A stretch of 64,000 nt of DNA from Rhodospirillaceae bacterium (GTDB lineage: Bacteria; Pseudomonadota; Alphaproteobacteria; Rhodospirillales; Rhodospirillaceae). Location of the stretch: positions 620,001 to 684,000 of the forward strand of contig JAPKDQ010000001.1 of the NCBI GenBank assembly GCA_028822445.1, read 5' to 3'. Of this stretch, positions 26,554 through 35,504 are shown piece by piece; the first letter of the stretch is position 1, and every line of letters starts with the position of its first letter. Both the position numbers and the translations under genes were made by a program. The notes beneath the pieces were generated by a model that was given only the letters and a program-made list of their open reading frames with translations, was not told the origin of the DNA and ran no database searches.

Positions 26554-27240
26554 TTATTGAAATCGCTTCGTCTTACCAGTGCCGCGGTCAATGTTTCTTC
26601 GAACCACTAGTGAACCATCCACTGTAACGATCTCAACCATGAGGGTTTTATTGTCGATAGCTTCAACAGACCCTACTTTCAAGCGGTCGTTGCCAGACAG
26701 GATCAGTCTTGTTTCGGCTAGCGTGCGGGCTTGATCAATAGTCAGGGCAAGCTCATGGTTTTTCCGGCCCATGACGAAGGCTATGAATTGACCACTCCGT
26801 TTTCCGCGACCAAATTTGCCTCGTCCGTTATGGCGACCACGATGCTGTCCCGGTCCCATATCGCTCATGCGGTTGCCGCGATCAAAGCGTTGTTCCGTGT
26901 CAGCAGGACGTCCAGTCCGGGTCGAGATCTCAATGGTCTGAACTAAGGAGCCATCTTGAGTGATAACGTCGACCAATACACTATCGGTTGAAGTTACTGT
27001 AACGCCACCGACTTTGAGGTTGGTATTGCTCATTTGAGCAATGTGACCGCTTACGATATCGCGGACTTGTTCAGTGGAGAGGCCTTTATTAATTGTCTCT
27101 AGGCGCCCTTCAAATCGGTCGCCACGATCATGGTGGCCATCTGCGGCGTAGATTGGTGTGAAGACAGCCCAGCAGACCAAAAGTATAAATGCTGTGAGAA
27201 ATGTCTTAACGGCGTTTTCAATTTTAAAGCCCTTGTCCAT
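26554..27240 (-). CDS. periplasmic protein with two PepSY-like repeats
   Basis: This 228-aa protein has a membrane/signal segment at 11-32 (ending IYAAD). Two similar modules follow: residues 54-110 (LSTEQVRDIVSGHI...DVITQDGSLVQTIEI) and 166-222 (LTIDQARTLAETRLI...VEIVTVDGSLVVRRNI). Each has the helix-strand-strand shape of PepSY-type domains. They are joined by an Arg/Gly/His-rich linker (118-150). The ATG at 27240 has GAGG upstream; the open frame extends further but the rest looks non-coding. It is divergent from the response regulator / kinase pair, so is a likely target or sensor accessory of that system. The His-rich segment suggests metal contact, as an inference. Confidence 0.75.
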   Translation of the reverse strand: MDKGFKIENAVKTFLTAFILLVCWAVFTPIYAADGHHDRGDRFEGRLETINKGLSTEQVRDIVSGHIAQMSNTNLKVGGVTVTSTDSVLVDVITQDGSLVQTIEISTRTGRPADTEQRFDRGNRMSDMGPGQHRGRHNGRGKFGRGKRSGQFIAFVMGRKNHELALTIDQARTLAETRLILSGNDRLKVGSVEAIDNKTLMVEIVTVDGSLVVRRNIDRGTGKTKRFQ

Positions 27241-27435
27241 TATTTTGTCCTCGTTGTCCGGTTTGGAGCGTCTTGGCCCGTTTATTGGAAATTTCAATGT
27301 GGCCATTAAGACAGCGCTCTGTAACGGAGAGATGTCCGGAATCGTTAAAAAGGGTGACGTGCTGTAACGAGGTCCAAGTTTGTTACAGTTTGTTTCCGGA
27401 TTAGTGGTGCTTCTAATTAGTGTGCCTATAATATC

Positions 27436-28179
27436 ATGGTCATGTTCAATATTACGGAAACCACCAAACCTCATATCCTGATCGTCGACGACGATTCAGA
27501 AATTAGAAACCTTTTGTCCCGATTCTTGGTCAAACACGAATACCGGGTGACCGCGGCCAAGGATGGCCGAGAGATGAAAAAGGCGCTCGCCGACTGGCAG
27601 ATCGATCTGATCGTCCTTGACCTCATGATGCCGGGAGAGGATGGCCTGACGCTCTGCCGTAAGGTCCGTGCGCATTCTAATATGCCGGTGATAATGCTTA
27701 CGGCGATGGGGGAGGATGTGGAGCGGATCATCGGCCTGGAGGTTGGTGCAGACGATTACATGGCAAAGCCGTTCAATCCCCGTGAGTTGGCCGCCCGCAT
27801 TAAAGCCGTATTGCGACGGGTCGAGCAGGGTGGGACACCAAATATCAGCGATGACGAGAAAACTGGTCGCTATGCCTTTGATCTGTTCGAACTCGATCCC
27901 GCGACCCGCTCTCTCCATAAGGATGAAGTTGAGATCAATGTGACTGCTGGAGAATATAATCTTCTTCTAGCCTTTGTGAGCCATCCCCAGCGTATTTTAA
28001 ACCGGGATCAGCTTCTTGATATGGCCAAAAGGCGTTCGGCTATCCCTTTCGATCGTTCGATTGATGTTCAAGTCGGGCGCCTGCGCAAGAAGATTGAGCA
28101 GGACTTTCGCGAACCAACCCTTATAAAAACCGTACGTGGTGGTGGCTATATGCTCACCGCTGACGTAACCCGGATCTAA
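27436..28179 (+). CDS. OmpR-family response regulator
   Basis: A 247-aa two-component response regulator. The receiver domain (13-130) has the acidic pocket ILIVDDDSE, phospho-acceptor D62 in VLDLMMPGEDG, and KPF near 113-115 as the conserved Lys. The C-terminal winged-helix DNA-binding domain (about 140-240) ends DVQVGRLRKKIE and IKTVRGGGYM, typical of OmpR. It is followed 14 nt later by the kinase gene. Divergence from the PepSY-like gene suggests it controls that promoter. No sure operator was seen. Confidence 0.94.
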   Translation: MVMFNITETTKPHILIVDDDSEIRNLLSRFLVKHEYRVTAAKDGREMKKALADWQIDLIVLDLMMPGEDGLTLCRKVRAHSNMPVIMLTAMGEDVERIIGLEVGADDYMAKPFNPRELAARIKAVLRRVEQGGTPNISDDEKTGRYAFDLFELDPATRSLHKDEVEINVTAGEYNLLLAFVSHPQRILNRDQLLDMAKRRSAIPFDRSIDVQVGRLRKKIEQDFREPTLIKTVRGGGYMLTADVTRI

Positions 28180-28193
28180 AGGCGCCACACACA

Positions 28194-29654
28194 ATGAAGC
28201 GCATCGTTCCCGATAGCCTTGGCGGCTGGCTGTTCACGGTTGTGGTTACCGCTGTGGTGTTGATCTACGGCTCGACCTTGGTGACCTACTTTATATATAG
28301 AGATCAATCTGCTGAAGTAGCTGCAGCCAGCCAGGTTGCTGATCAGTTGATCGTCTTTAAGCGTTTGATCGAGCAAGCTCCCCTGCGTGAGAGGAGTTCT
28401 CTGATCCAGGCTCTAAATTCACCAGGTTTACGCATGGTCATCACGACCCGGCCTCTGGTGGTTGGGTCCGATGAGGTTTTTACGTCTCGCATCATCTATC
28501 GCAGGCTCATGGCCGAATTCCCCGAAGGGACGGAAATTCACACGGATAGCCGCATCGCTGAGTCAGTAGGTGAGGAGCGTTTCCCAACTCAGGAAGAAGT
28601 CCGCCGGGAGTTGCGTCGTCAGCGACGAGCAATGCAGCACCCGTTAAGATCACTTGGTGCCGTGCTACCACCGCCGCCTCCGCCAGTTGCTCTCGGCTTT
28701 CAGCCCTTCGTTAGGGCATCTATTCGTTTTGGAGAAAGGACATGGTTGAACGCCCGCGTTGACCTTGATTTGACGGAAGCAGGGGAGCGGACACGGCCAT
28801 TCTTACAAACGGCGTTCTTGTGGACCACATTGATAACGTTTCTGATTGCTATTCTTGCTATCCTCGCCGTGCGCCGTGCGACTATGCCGGTGTCCCTATT
28901 TGCTAAGGCAGCAGAGCGCCTTGGTCTTGGCCTTAATGCCGAGCCGCTTTCTGAGAGGGGCACCGGCGAGGTGCGCAGAGCCGCGCGGGCTTTCAATACC
29001 ATGCAAAGCCGTCTGCAAAGGTTCGTCAAAGACCGCACGCAAATGTTAGCGGCTATTTCTCATGATCTACGTACTCCGATTACCCGCATGCGGTTGAGGG
29101 CTGAATTCGTTGATGATAGTGCGCAACGGGAAAAGATGCTGTCAGATCTTGACGATATGGAAGCCATGATCTCTGTGACCCTTGCTTTCGCTCGTGAAGA
29201 TGCAGCTAACGAGCCGGCAGCGCCAACGGATGTTGCAGCCCTCGTTGCGCGCATCGTGAGTGATGAAGAAGAGGGAGGGCATGCTGTCTCGTACACTGGT
29301 CCAGAAAGCCTGGAGCGTATCATTCGTCCCCTTGGCCTTAAGCGCTCTCTTGCCAATATTGTTGGAAATGCGATCAAGTACGGCGGATGTGCGGATGTCT
29401 TGTTGACTAAGACTGAAGACGGAATTGAAATTCTTATTGATGATAAAGGCCCGGGGATTCTGGAAGCTGAGAAAGAACAGGTATTCACGCCGTTCTTTCG
29501 TCTCGAAGGGTCGCGGTCTCGCGATACCGGCGGTACCGGTCTCGGCATGACTATCGCGCGTAACGCTATTCGCTCAATGGGTGGAGATATCGAGTTGCTG
29601 GATCGTGCCGAAGGTGGTCTGCGGGTGCGGGTGATGTTGCCAGTGAAGAGCTAA
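28194..29654 (+). CDS. sensor histidine kinase (EnvZ-like)
   Basis: A 486-aa inner-membrane kinase. Two membrane helices (about 11-35 and 207-227) enclose a periplasmic sensor domain of about 170 residues, which includes a Pro-rich stretch at 159-164. A HAMP region (228-280) leads to the H-box AAISHDLRTPITRMR with H290. N-box ANIVGNAIKYGG, G1 IDDKGPGI, F-box FTPFFRLEGS and G2 DTGGTGLGM complete the catalytic domain. It is co-transcribed with the regulator. The signal is unknown; the linked PepSY-like protein hints at metal or envelope stress. Confidence 0.93.
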   Translation: MKRIVPDSLGGWLFTVVVTAVVLIYGSTLVTYFIYRDQSAEVAAASQVADQLIVFKRLIEQAPLRERSSLIQALNSPGLRMVITTRPLVVGSDEVFTSRIIYRRLMAEFPEGTEIHTDSRIAESVGEERFPTQEEVRRELRRQRRAMQHPLRSLGAVLPPPPPPVALGFQPFVRASIRFGERTWLNARVDLDLTEAGERTRPFLQTAFLWTTLITFLIAILAILAVRRATMPVSLFAKAAERLGLGLNAEPLSERGTGEVRRAARAFNTMQSRLQRFVKDRTQMLAAISHDLRTPITRMRLRAEFVDDSAQREKMLSDLDDMEAMISVTLAFAREDAANEPAAPTDVAALVARIVSDEEEGGHAVSYTGPESLERIIRPLGLKRSLANIVGNAIKYGGCADVLLTKTEDGIEILIDDKGPGILEAEKEQVFTPFFRLEGSRSRDTGGTGLGMTIARNAIRSMGGDIELLDRAEGGLRVRVMLPVKS

Positions 29655-29850
29655 GGCGCTTTTTCTCGGTAATATTCTGTGGGCTTTTCCGATTGGTCTC
29701 CTGTTACTAGCGTGCGTATGATTTAAAAGTGAATGCAGAATCGCGCGCAGCTTTTCAAAACGCACTTGCGCTTCTTTAGGCGCCCCCAAATTTAATCTCC
29801 CCCAGCGTCTTTTCTATCGCGAGCAAAGATACTGCGCGCTAAAGGTTTTG

Positions 29851-29982
29851 ATGGTTAAGGTGCATGGCCTCGAGCAAGTCTTGTTTGTTGTGAACCAATG
29901 GAATACCGCCGTTGTGTGCTCATCTACTGAAAACGTTATTTTGTCTGAGGGGCGGCCAGCCTCTGAGAAAATGCGGATGTGA
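29851..29982 (+). pseudogene. possible N-terminal scrap of a metallo-beta-lactamase-fold protein
   Basis: The 411-nt gap between the kinase and amidohydrolase genes holds a 43-codon plus-strand frame starting at an ATG. Its order (VHGLEQVLFVVNQWNTAVVC then STENVILSEGRPASEKMR) resembles the first strands of MBL-fold hydrolases, where an N-aV region is followed by edGViLvDTp. There is no HxHxDH motif, since the frame stops first. If the resemblance is right, this is a gene remnant. The rest of the gap shows nothing clear. Confidence 0.22.
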
Positions 29983-30065
29983 GTGCCTAATTCCTAGCAT
30001 GCTCTATCGGTCAAGCGCTAAGGTTACTAGCGACATAGCGCATAGAGTTGAATGATGAGGACGCC

Positions 30066-31568
30066 ATGAGTAAAAAATCGAGAACGTTTCAAAATGATCC
30101 CGACGGCACTCGCCTACCTATTAAGGTGGACACTACTTCTAACGGTGAGTTTATGCCTCGACCTTTGTCGGAGGCGAACTTAGAAGCTAACAAGCGGGCT
30201 CTTATCGCAGCTGACAAGAACGCTCGTCATACGGGACAGCACCGCCGTGACTTTTTAGTTTCGACCGCAGGTGCGGCGACAACTTTGCTGGCGTTCAATG
30301 AGGTTAATGCCGCGTCCGGGAAACGTGGAAGCGCTTATGAACTCCCGGGGGAAGCGGGCAAAGATGAAGCAGCCGCAAAGGACGCGCTGGATGGTGATGA
30401 ATTCATCTTTGACGTCCAAGGTCACCACGTCGGCAACATTGACAGCTGGGCCGAAGGAACACCGTTGTACCCGGCGCGTAACAATTTTAAATTCTTCGCA
30501 CCTCAAGTTGGTTGTGAATACGCGGGCGATGACCCTGACCTTGGCCATATTGATTGTTTGACGGGTGAGGCCTACGTCAAAGAGGTATTCATGGACAGCG
30601 ATACGGATATCGCTGTTCTTTCCTTTGGACCCGCGCCAGACAATCAGATGATGCCGCAGTATTCAGAAGGGGCTGAGACGGTCCGTATTCTTGAAGCCCT
30701 GGGTACGACCCAAAGACTTATGGTTCACGGTCGCTGCATGCCAACTTATCCGGAAGACCTAGAATCGATGGATGAAACGGCAGCTAATTGGCCTGTTTCT
30801 GCATGGAAGACCTATACCCAGTATGGCCCAAACGATACGGGCTATTACCTTGATGATGAGCTAGGCAAGCATTTCATAGAGAAAGTGCGGAACACCGGGG
30901 TCAAAAGGGTGTGCGTTCACAAAGGTCTTCCGTTTCTCCAGTACAAGGATAACCTCAAGTACTCCAGTTCACGGGATGTCGGGCCAGCAGCAGTTGCGAA
31001 CCCAGACATTACGTTCATGATCTACCACTCAGGTTATGATATGCGCGTTCCAGAGGGTGAGTATTCTAGGGACTCGGGCTCAGGCGTTGATGACCTAATT
31101 AATTCTCTGATGGACAGCGACATCGCACCGGGAACGGCCTCTAATGTTTACGCGGAAATTGGTAGCACTTGGCGCTACCTCATGCGTGATCCCGATCAAG
31201 CTGCGCACGTTATGGGTAAGCTGCTTAAATATGTTGGTGAAGACCGCGTGCTGTGGGGTACAGATTCAATCTGGTATGGCTCACCTCAGGATCAGATCAT
31301 GGCGTTTCGCGCGTTCCAAATTTCGGACGAGTTCCAGGAAAAGTACGGGTATCCGAAAATCACACCGGAGATTCGTGCGAAGGTTTTTGGTCTAAATGGA
31401 GCCGACGCTTATGCACTGTCACCTGATGATGTGCGCAAACACACGAAGGCCGACCCTGTCGAGAAAGCGAAGGTTGAATACGCTGAACGGCAAGACCCGA
31501 GTTATCTAACCTACGGGCCTAAAAACCGGCGCGAATTCTTGAGGTTCTTGTCGCAACAGGATCGCTAG
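30066..31568 (+). CDS. amidohydrolase family protein (amidohydrolase 2-like), Tat-type N-terminus
   Basis: A 500-aa protein. An unusually long leader precedes HRRDFLVSTAGAATTLLAFN, which looks like a twin-arginine signal that is not at the very N-terminus. The main part is a metal-dependent TIM-barrel hydrolase: FDVQGHHVGN gives the first His pair, RVCVHKGLPF and FMIYHSGYDM further His ligands, and RVLWGTDSIWYGSP the catalytic Asp. The start at ATG 30066 has GAGG upstream; an earlier frame begins with TTG at 30048. The C-terminal RREFLRFL is a surplus basic tail. The substrate is unknown. Confidence 0.87.
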   Translation: MSKKSRTFQNDPDGTRLPIKVDTTSNGEFMPRPLSEANLEANKRALIAADKNARHTGQHRRDFLVSTAGAATTLLAFNEVNAASGKRGSAYELPGEAGKDEAAAKDALDGDEFIFDVQGHHVGNIDSWAEGTPLYPARNNFKFFAPQVGCEYAGDDPDLGHIDCLTGEAYVKEVFMDSDTDIAVLSFGPAPDNQMMPQYSEGAETVRILEALGTTQRLMVHGRCMPTYPEDLESMDETAANWPVSAWKTYTQYGPNDTGYYLDDELGKHFIEKVRNTGVKRVCVHKGLPFLQYKDNLKYSSSRDVGPAAVANPDITFMIYHSGYDMRVPEGEYSRDSGSGVDDLINSLMDSDIAPGTASNVYAEIGSTWRYLMRDPDQAAHVMGKLLKYVGEDRVLWGTDSIWYGSPQDQIMAFRAFQISDEFQEKYGYPKITPEIRAKVFGLNGADAYALSPDDVRKHTKADPVEKAKVEYAERQDPSYLTYGPKNRREFLRFLSQQDR

Positions 31569-31621
31569 AAGGTGCCCTTCTATTACTAATTAGGAAGAAG
31601 GCTGAAGACTATTAATAAAGC

Positions 31622-32041
31622 TCAGTGCCTCGATTGGTAGTCTTGGCTTGTAGGGAAAGTTAAAGGAGTAGGGCACGTCTTTATCGCCCATATGTTGATG
31701 TGTTTGCCATACTTAAAGCGGGCCAAACAAAACCCGCCCTCACGCGTACCGAAGGGGCCGTGGGGTTTTGCTTCCGGCTGCCAGAAGTAAGCGCCCTTGT
31801 TCACCTTTCCGAAGGGGCGGGTTAACTTACCAGACAGTACGAAGGTTTCTTCCACACAGGGGTGAGTTAGTTCTGGACAGGCCCAGTTGTCCGGGTAGAT
31901 GTGTGGCGAGGTTAAGAATAGGAACGTACCCTCTTCACCGTGTTCTCGATCCCACTTCAAAACTTAGCGCAGGTTACCCATCCACTCCAACGTTGGGTCA
32001 GCGGTTGAGGCATCCCATTTTAATGCCAATGCCTTGGCCTT
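31622..32041 (-). pseudogene. cupin-domain protein pseudogene
   Basis: A minus-strand frame (31622-31960) encodes a cupin-like core: FLFLTSPHIYPDNWACPELT, HPCVEETFVLSGKLTRPFG, GAYFWQPEAKPHGPFGTREG. It resembles ChrR-type/DUF4437 cupins. The frame continues upstream with matching content (ALKWDASTADPTLEWMGNLR), but a TAA at 31964-31966 interrupts it. A TGA at 32042-32044 breaks it again. There is no proper start. The gene was therefore probably inactivated by point mutations while retaining clear sequence similarity. It is transcriptionally convergent with the amidohydrolase. Confidence 0.7.
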
Positions 32042-32159
32042 TCATACCTTCGCGCTCATGCGGGCCACACTCAGTCTCTCTATGGTGTGGCCAAAGGATT
32101 TGGAGAGCATGCGGTCAGTCAGCGGTGCCATGGACGAAGTAGTTCAGTTGGTTAAGGGT

Positions 32160-32617
32160 TGGTGGTACGGATATGTTGGCTGTGTGATTACATAAACAAT
32201 AACAAGAAAAATAGTTAAAAAATATAATCAAGGGCGGGTGTCGACAGTCTATCTTAAGCCTGTGTTCAACTATATTTTGCAACGTTTTTCTTGGCGATGG
32301 GCTCGACCGATCGAACCAGAAGTGAAAGGGCTCGTCCGATAAAAACCTATTTTTATTTTTTTAGCTGATTTTAGCTCCCGATTAAGTGAGGTCTTCTCTA
32401 TTTCAAAACCCCGAAATGAAACGGTGCCGGGGCCTCAACCGGTTGACCTGAAACGGCTTCTCGGGTAGGAGGATCATTACGATTGTCTCTGCTTAGAGTT
32501 ATTTTTGCGTTTAATGCTTTATTGCTCGCCTAAATCACTCCAAACCGTGTGGTCGTATTTAAAGGCCTCATGCCCGCTGTGGGACAGGCCCTACGTGTGT
32601 ACTACTGGAGAAAATAT
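32160..32617 (+). promoter_or_regulatory. leader/promoter region of the cold-shock gene
   Basis: About 450 nt lie between the cupin remnant and the cold-shock start, with no gene visible. AT-rich sequence at 32190-32230 and 32335-32400 could hold promoters. Cold-shock genes often have long structured leaders that control translation with temperature, so this length is notable. I did not fold it and see no definite element. GGAG sits 8 nt before the ATG. Confidence 0.4.
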
Positions 32618-32824
32618 ATGCCGAGCGGAACCGTAAAGTGGTTCAATGCGACCAAGGGCTATGGGTTTGTAGAACCCGACGATGGCTCCCAGGACGCTTT
32701 TGTCCATATCTCAGCCGTTGAGCGCGCTGGATTGTCAGGCCTCAATGAAGGCCAAAAAGTTCAATTCGAACTCGTGCAAGGCCAAAACGGCAAGACCTCT
32801 GCCGAAAACTTGGTCGTCGAATAA
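32618..32824 (+). CDS. cold-shock protein, CspA family
   Basis: A 68-aa single-domain nucleic-acid chaperone, MPSGTVKWFNATKGYGFVEP at the start. RNP1 (KGYGFV) and RNP2 (DAFVHIS) motifs are both intact, and it ends KTSAENLVVE. Such proteins melt RNA structures in the cold or in growth transitions. I chose the ATG at 32618 as it gives the normal family N-terminus and has a GGAG site; upstream codons in frame are leader. A strong terminator follows 22 nt beyond the stop. Confidence 0.95.
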   Translation: MPSGTVKWFNATKGYGFVEPDDGSQDAFVHISAVERAGLSGLNEGQKVQFELVQGQNGKTSAENLVVE

Positions 32825-32846
32825 TCGGCGATCTCAGTTGAGTACA

Positions 32847-32880
32847 CCGCGTCCACCTTGTGTGGGCGCGGCGTTCTTTT
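32847..32880 (+). terminator. intrinsic terminator of the cold-shock gene
   Basis: A 10-bp inverted repeat (32847-32856 with 32862-32871, one G-T wobble) encloses a 5-nt loop, CTTGT. A T-rich stretch CGTTCTTTT follows directly. It begins 22 nt after the csp stop codon. Confidence 0.85.
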
Positions 32881-32942
32881 AGGGGTACAGATGAACCAGC
32901 AGAGCTATTTGGCCTGTTGGTTTTTTTGTGTTGGATTTTAGG

Positions 32943-34664
32943 TTAGGCGTTCGGATCAACGAGCACGTCAATCAGAGTGGGGTGCCCACGTTTAATTGAG
33001 GCCATAGCTTGATCAAAAGCTGCGGGCATATCTTCCGGTAAGGCGACCGGCCCAACCGTTGCCCATCCTTGTGCCTTCGCCAGCCCGCATAGGTCTGGCG
33101 GCGGGTCATCTAATCTCTGTCCGACCCATTTGTTTTCCCGGGGCCTGCCACGAGCCTGCGCTACCCGGTCTTGGTGGCGTTCATCGTTATAGAAGGACCT
33201 GTTGTTGTTGATCACCGCGAGGATCGGTAATCCCTGTTGAGCGGCCGTCCACAGACTCGCCATGCCTGAGAGCAAGTCTCCATCTCCTGTAGCAAGGACA
33301 ACCAGGCGGCCCGGGTCGGTGTCCTGCATCGCCAAGGCCGCTCCGATAGCAAATGGGGGGCCTGCGCCAATCACGCCACCCGCATCCGCGCCTAGGTAAT
33401 CTAGCGGATGATCGAAGTGGGCGGCTGTTGTGGGCCAGCCGAAGGGAAGGCAGGCGTATGTTGCCTTACGACCTAGAAGCGCTTTCGTTGTCGCCTCTGC
33501 CAAATGTGCCATGGAGATCGTGTGCGATGTCGGCGGTTCTATGACCCCAGCCTTAGGCTTCACCGCGCTTGCCGGGTCATTTACATCGAGCGCCGTCAAC
33601 AACGCCTGTGTGGTTGTGTCTGGATCAGCCAGTAACATGATGTCTGTGCGGGGTAGGCCGAGGTAATCCATCACCGCGCCGGTATGTGCATATCGATCCA
33701 AAGACGACTGAATAACTGTAAGCGAGCCATCCTCGGCACGGTCTACTGCACCTAGAGTTGCTTTAAGGTCGAGCCAATCCAGGCTCAGTACAACATCTGC
33801 TTCAGACAGAGCGGACAGGTCACCCTTGCTCTGGAAAAGTGGCAACAACCTTTCATGCTTTGGGTGTGAGCTGGGAAAAGAGGCTGCTAGCTTCAGGGCC
33901 GTATACACCTTGGCGTCTAGTGCTTCGGCTAACTGAATCCGCCGCATCCAATCGTCTTCGTCACGTGAAACGCGGCCTGCTAGTATCACCACTTTCTTTG
34001 CCGCTTTGAGGGCGGTGACGGCCTGCTCTAAACTCGCAGAATCTGGCCCTGGCGGTGCACCGACGGGAAAGTATTTTGGATTAGGTAGGGCAATCGGTCC
34101 GCCTAGTGGCTCTTCCTGCAGTGCTGCATCCAAGCATACGTAAGTCGGGCCCATAGGTGCTGTCGAGGCCATTAGCGTCGCTCGTAAGACGGATTCGGCA
34201 ATTGCTTCTGCTGATCCTGGTTGATCGTCCCATTTGAGGTAATCCCGCACCATCGATGCCTGGTCAGCCGCCGTGTGTATCCAATCGATCCAGGGGCGAC
34301 GCTTGGCTGCATCGATGGGGCCTGTCGCTCCCATGATGACCATAGGCATGCGGTCGGCGAAGGCATCGAAGATGTTAATTGCTGCATGCATTACGCCTAT
34401 GTTGGCATGCAAGGCGACCCCCATCGGTTTGCCGGTGACTTTGGCGTAACCATGTGCAATCCCGACGGCGGCTTGCTCTGTTAGGCACAAAACTATCTCT
34501 GGATCTTTGTTACCCAGATAGTTGACGATGGAATCGTGTAAACCGCGATAACTCGCGCCAGGGACAAGGCTTATGTACTTGAGACCGCTGCGCCGGAGCA
34601 TTTCTGCCGCAACATCGCTCGCCCACTCTAGCGTCGGGTTTTGTGGTGGTACGAAGTCTGACAT
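32943..34664 (-). CDS. thiamine-diphosphate-dependent enzyme (acetolactate synthase / decarboxylase-like)
   Basis: A 573-aa enzyme of the acetolactate synthase / benzoylformate decarboxylase superfamily. The N-terminal pyrimidine domain shows CLTEQAAVGIAHGYAKVTG with the catalytic Glu. The central domain has KKVVILAGRVSRDE. The C-terminal domain carries the ThDP motif VLATGDGDLLSGMASLWTAA...VINNNRS (GDG...NN). Conserved glutamate and GDG-NN mean it can bind ThDP. No FAD-binding pattern is obvious, so a decarboxylase or ligase of unknown 2-oxo acid is likelier than a true biosynthetic ALS. AAGGA precedes the ATG. It is 44 nt downstream of pyrE. Confidence 0.88.
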   Translation of the reverse strand: MSDFVPPQNPTLEWASDVAAEMLRRSGLKYISLVPGASYRGLHDSIVNYLGNKDPEIVLCLTEQAAVGIAHGYAKVTGKPMGVALHANIGVMHAAINIFDAFADRMPMVIMGATGPIDAAKRRPWIDWIHTAADQASMVRDYLKWDDQPGSAEAIAESVLRATLMASTAPMGPTYVCLDAALQEEPLGGPIALPNPKYFPVGAPPGPDSASLEQAVTALKAAKKVVILAGRVSRDEDDWMRRIQLAEALDAKVYTALKLAASFPSSHPKHERLLPLFQSKGDLSALSEADVVLSLDWLDLKATLGAVDRAEDGSLTVIQSSLDRYAHTGAVMDYLGLPRTDIMLLADPDTTTQALLTALDVNDPASAVKPKAGVIEPPTSHTISMAHLAEATTKALLGRKATYACLPFGWPTTAAHFDHPLDYLGADAGGVIGAGPPFAIGAALAMQDTDPGRLVVLATGDGDLLSGMASLWTAAQQGLPILAVINNNRSFYNDERHQDRVAQARGRPRENKWVGQRLDDPPPDLCGLAKAQGWATVGPVALPEDMPAAFDQAMASIKRGHPTLIDVLVDPNA

Positions 34665-34708
34665 GGCAATTTCCTTAGAGAGGCTTGTCCATGCCCCATT
34701 TATTAACT

Positions 34709-35395
34709 TTAATCTGCGCCTCGTCCGCCATGGGACTGTGACCAGCCGATGGGGTCTTTCAGGAAGTCCCGAACGTCGCTGATCTTATCTGCATCGAAAT
34801 AGCCGCCGTCTTCAGCAGCCTCTATCACGTCTGCCCAGGTAGAAAGGTAGAGCAAAGAAACACCTTCTTTTTTAAGGCTGTCTATGGCGCCCGGAAAGGC
34901 ACCGTAGAAGAATACGACAAATGTGTGATTGCATTTTGCACCAGCGTTTCTAATAGCTTTCACGAACGAAAGTTTGCTGCCGCCATCCGTCGCTAAATCT
35001 TCGACCAGCAGTACGTTTGAATTTTCTTCCAAACTGCCTTCAATCTGAGCCATACGCCCAAAGCCTTTTGGCTTCTTACGGACATACTGCATTGGTAGCA
35101 TCAGCGCGTCAGAAATCCATGCCGCATAGGGAATGCCTGCGGTCTCTCCGCCGGCAATGCTATCAAGGTGTTCAAATCCGATCGTTTGCTCAATTTCTTC
35201 GCGGGCGAGCAAGGTGATCGTCCGTCGGGCGCGCGGGAACGAGATAAGCCAACGGCAATCGATATATACGGGGCTGGCCCATCCGGCCGTCAGCGTATAG
35301 GGCTCTTCCGGCCTGAAATTGACGGCTTTGGTCTCGAGCAAGATATTGGCGATGGTTCGGGCGGCGGTTAGCTGGCGCGGGGTGCGGGTTGTCAT
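34709..35395 (-). CDS. pyrE: orotate phosphoribosyltransferase
   Basis: A 228-aa enzyme that makes orotidine 5'-phosphate from orotate and PRPP in pyrimidine synthesis. Landmarks are the N-terminal FRPEEPYTLTAGWASPVYIDCR, SIAGGETAGIPYAAW, YVRKKPKGFG with the catalytic Lys loop, and the PRPP motif NVLLVEDLATDGGSKLSF (VEDxxTxG). Length is normal. It is followed by the ThDP enzyme on the same strand and is divergent from the ELM1-like gene. Confidence 0.95.
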   Translation of the reverse strand: MTTRTPRQLTAARTIANILLETKAVNFRPEEPYTLTAGWASPVYIDCRWLISFPRARRTITLLAREEIEQTIGFEHLDSIAGGETAGIPYAAWISDALMLPMQYVRKKPKGFGRMAQIEGSLEENSNVLLVEDLATDGGSKLSFVKAIRNAGAKCNHTFVVFFYGAFPGAIDSLKKEGVSLLYLSTWADVIEAAEDGGYFDADKISDVRDFLKDPIGWSQSHGGRGAD

Positions 35396-35504
35396 TTTGG
35401 TGAAAGTCTTTCGGCTGGCTTTACTGAATGCTGTTCCCCATGTTTACTTAGTTACACGCCATCTCTCAACGCCTTCGAACGGATCGTTTTTCCTTGGCCA
35501 TAGC

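Noticed and set aside
26403-26591. Small basic minus-strand frame next to the PepSY-like gene
   Set aside because: No strong ribosome site and no family; low-complexity, Lys-rich content near homopolymer runs.
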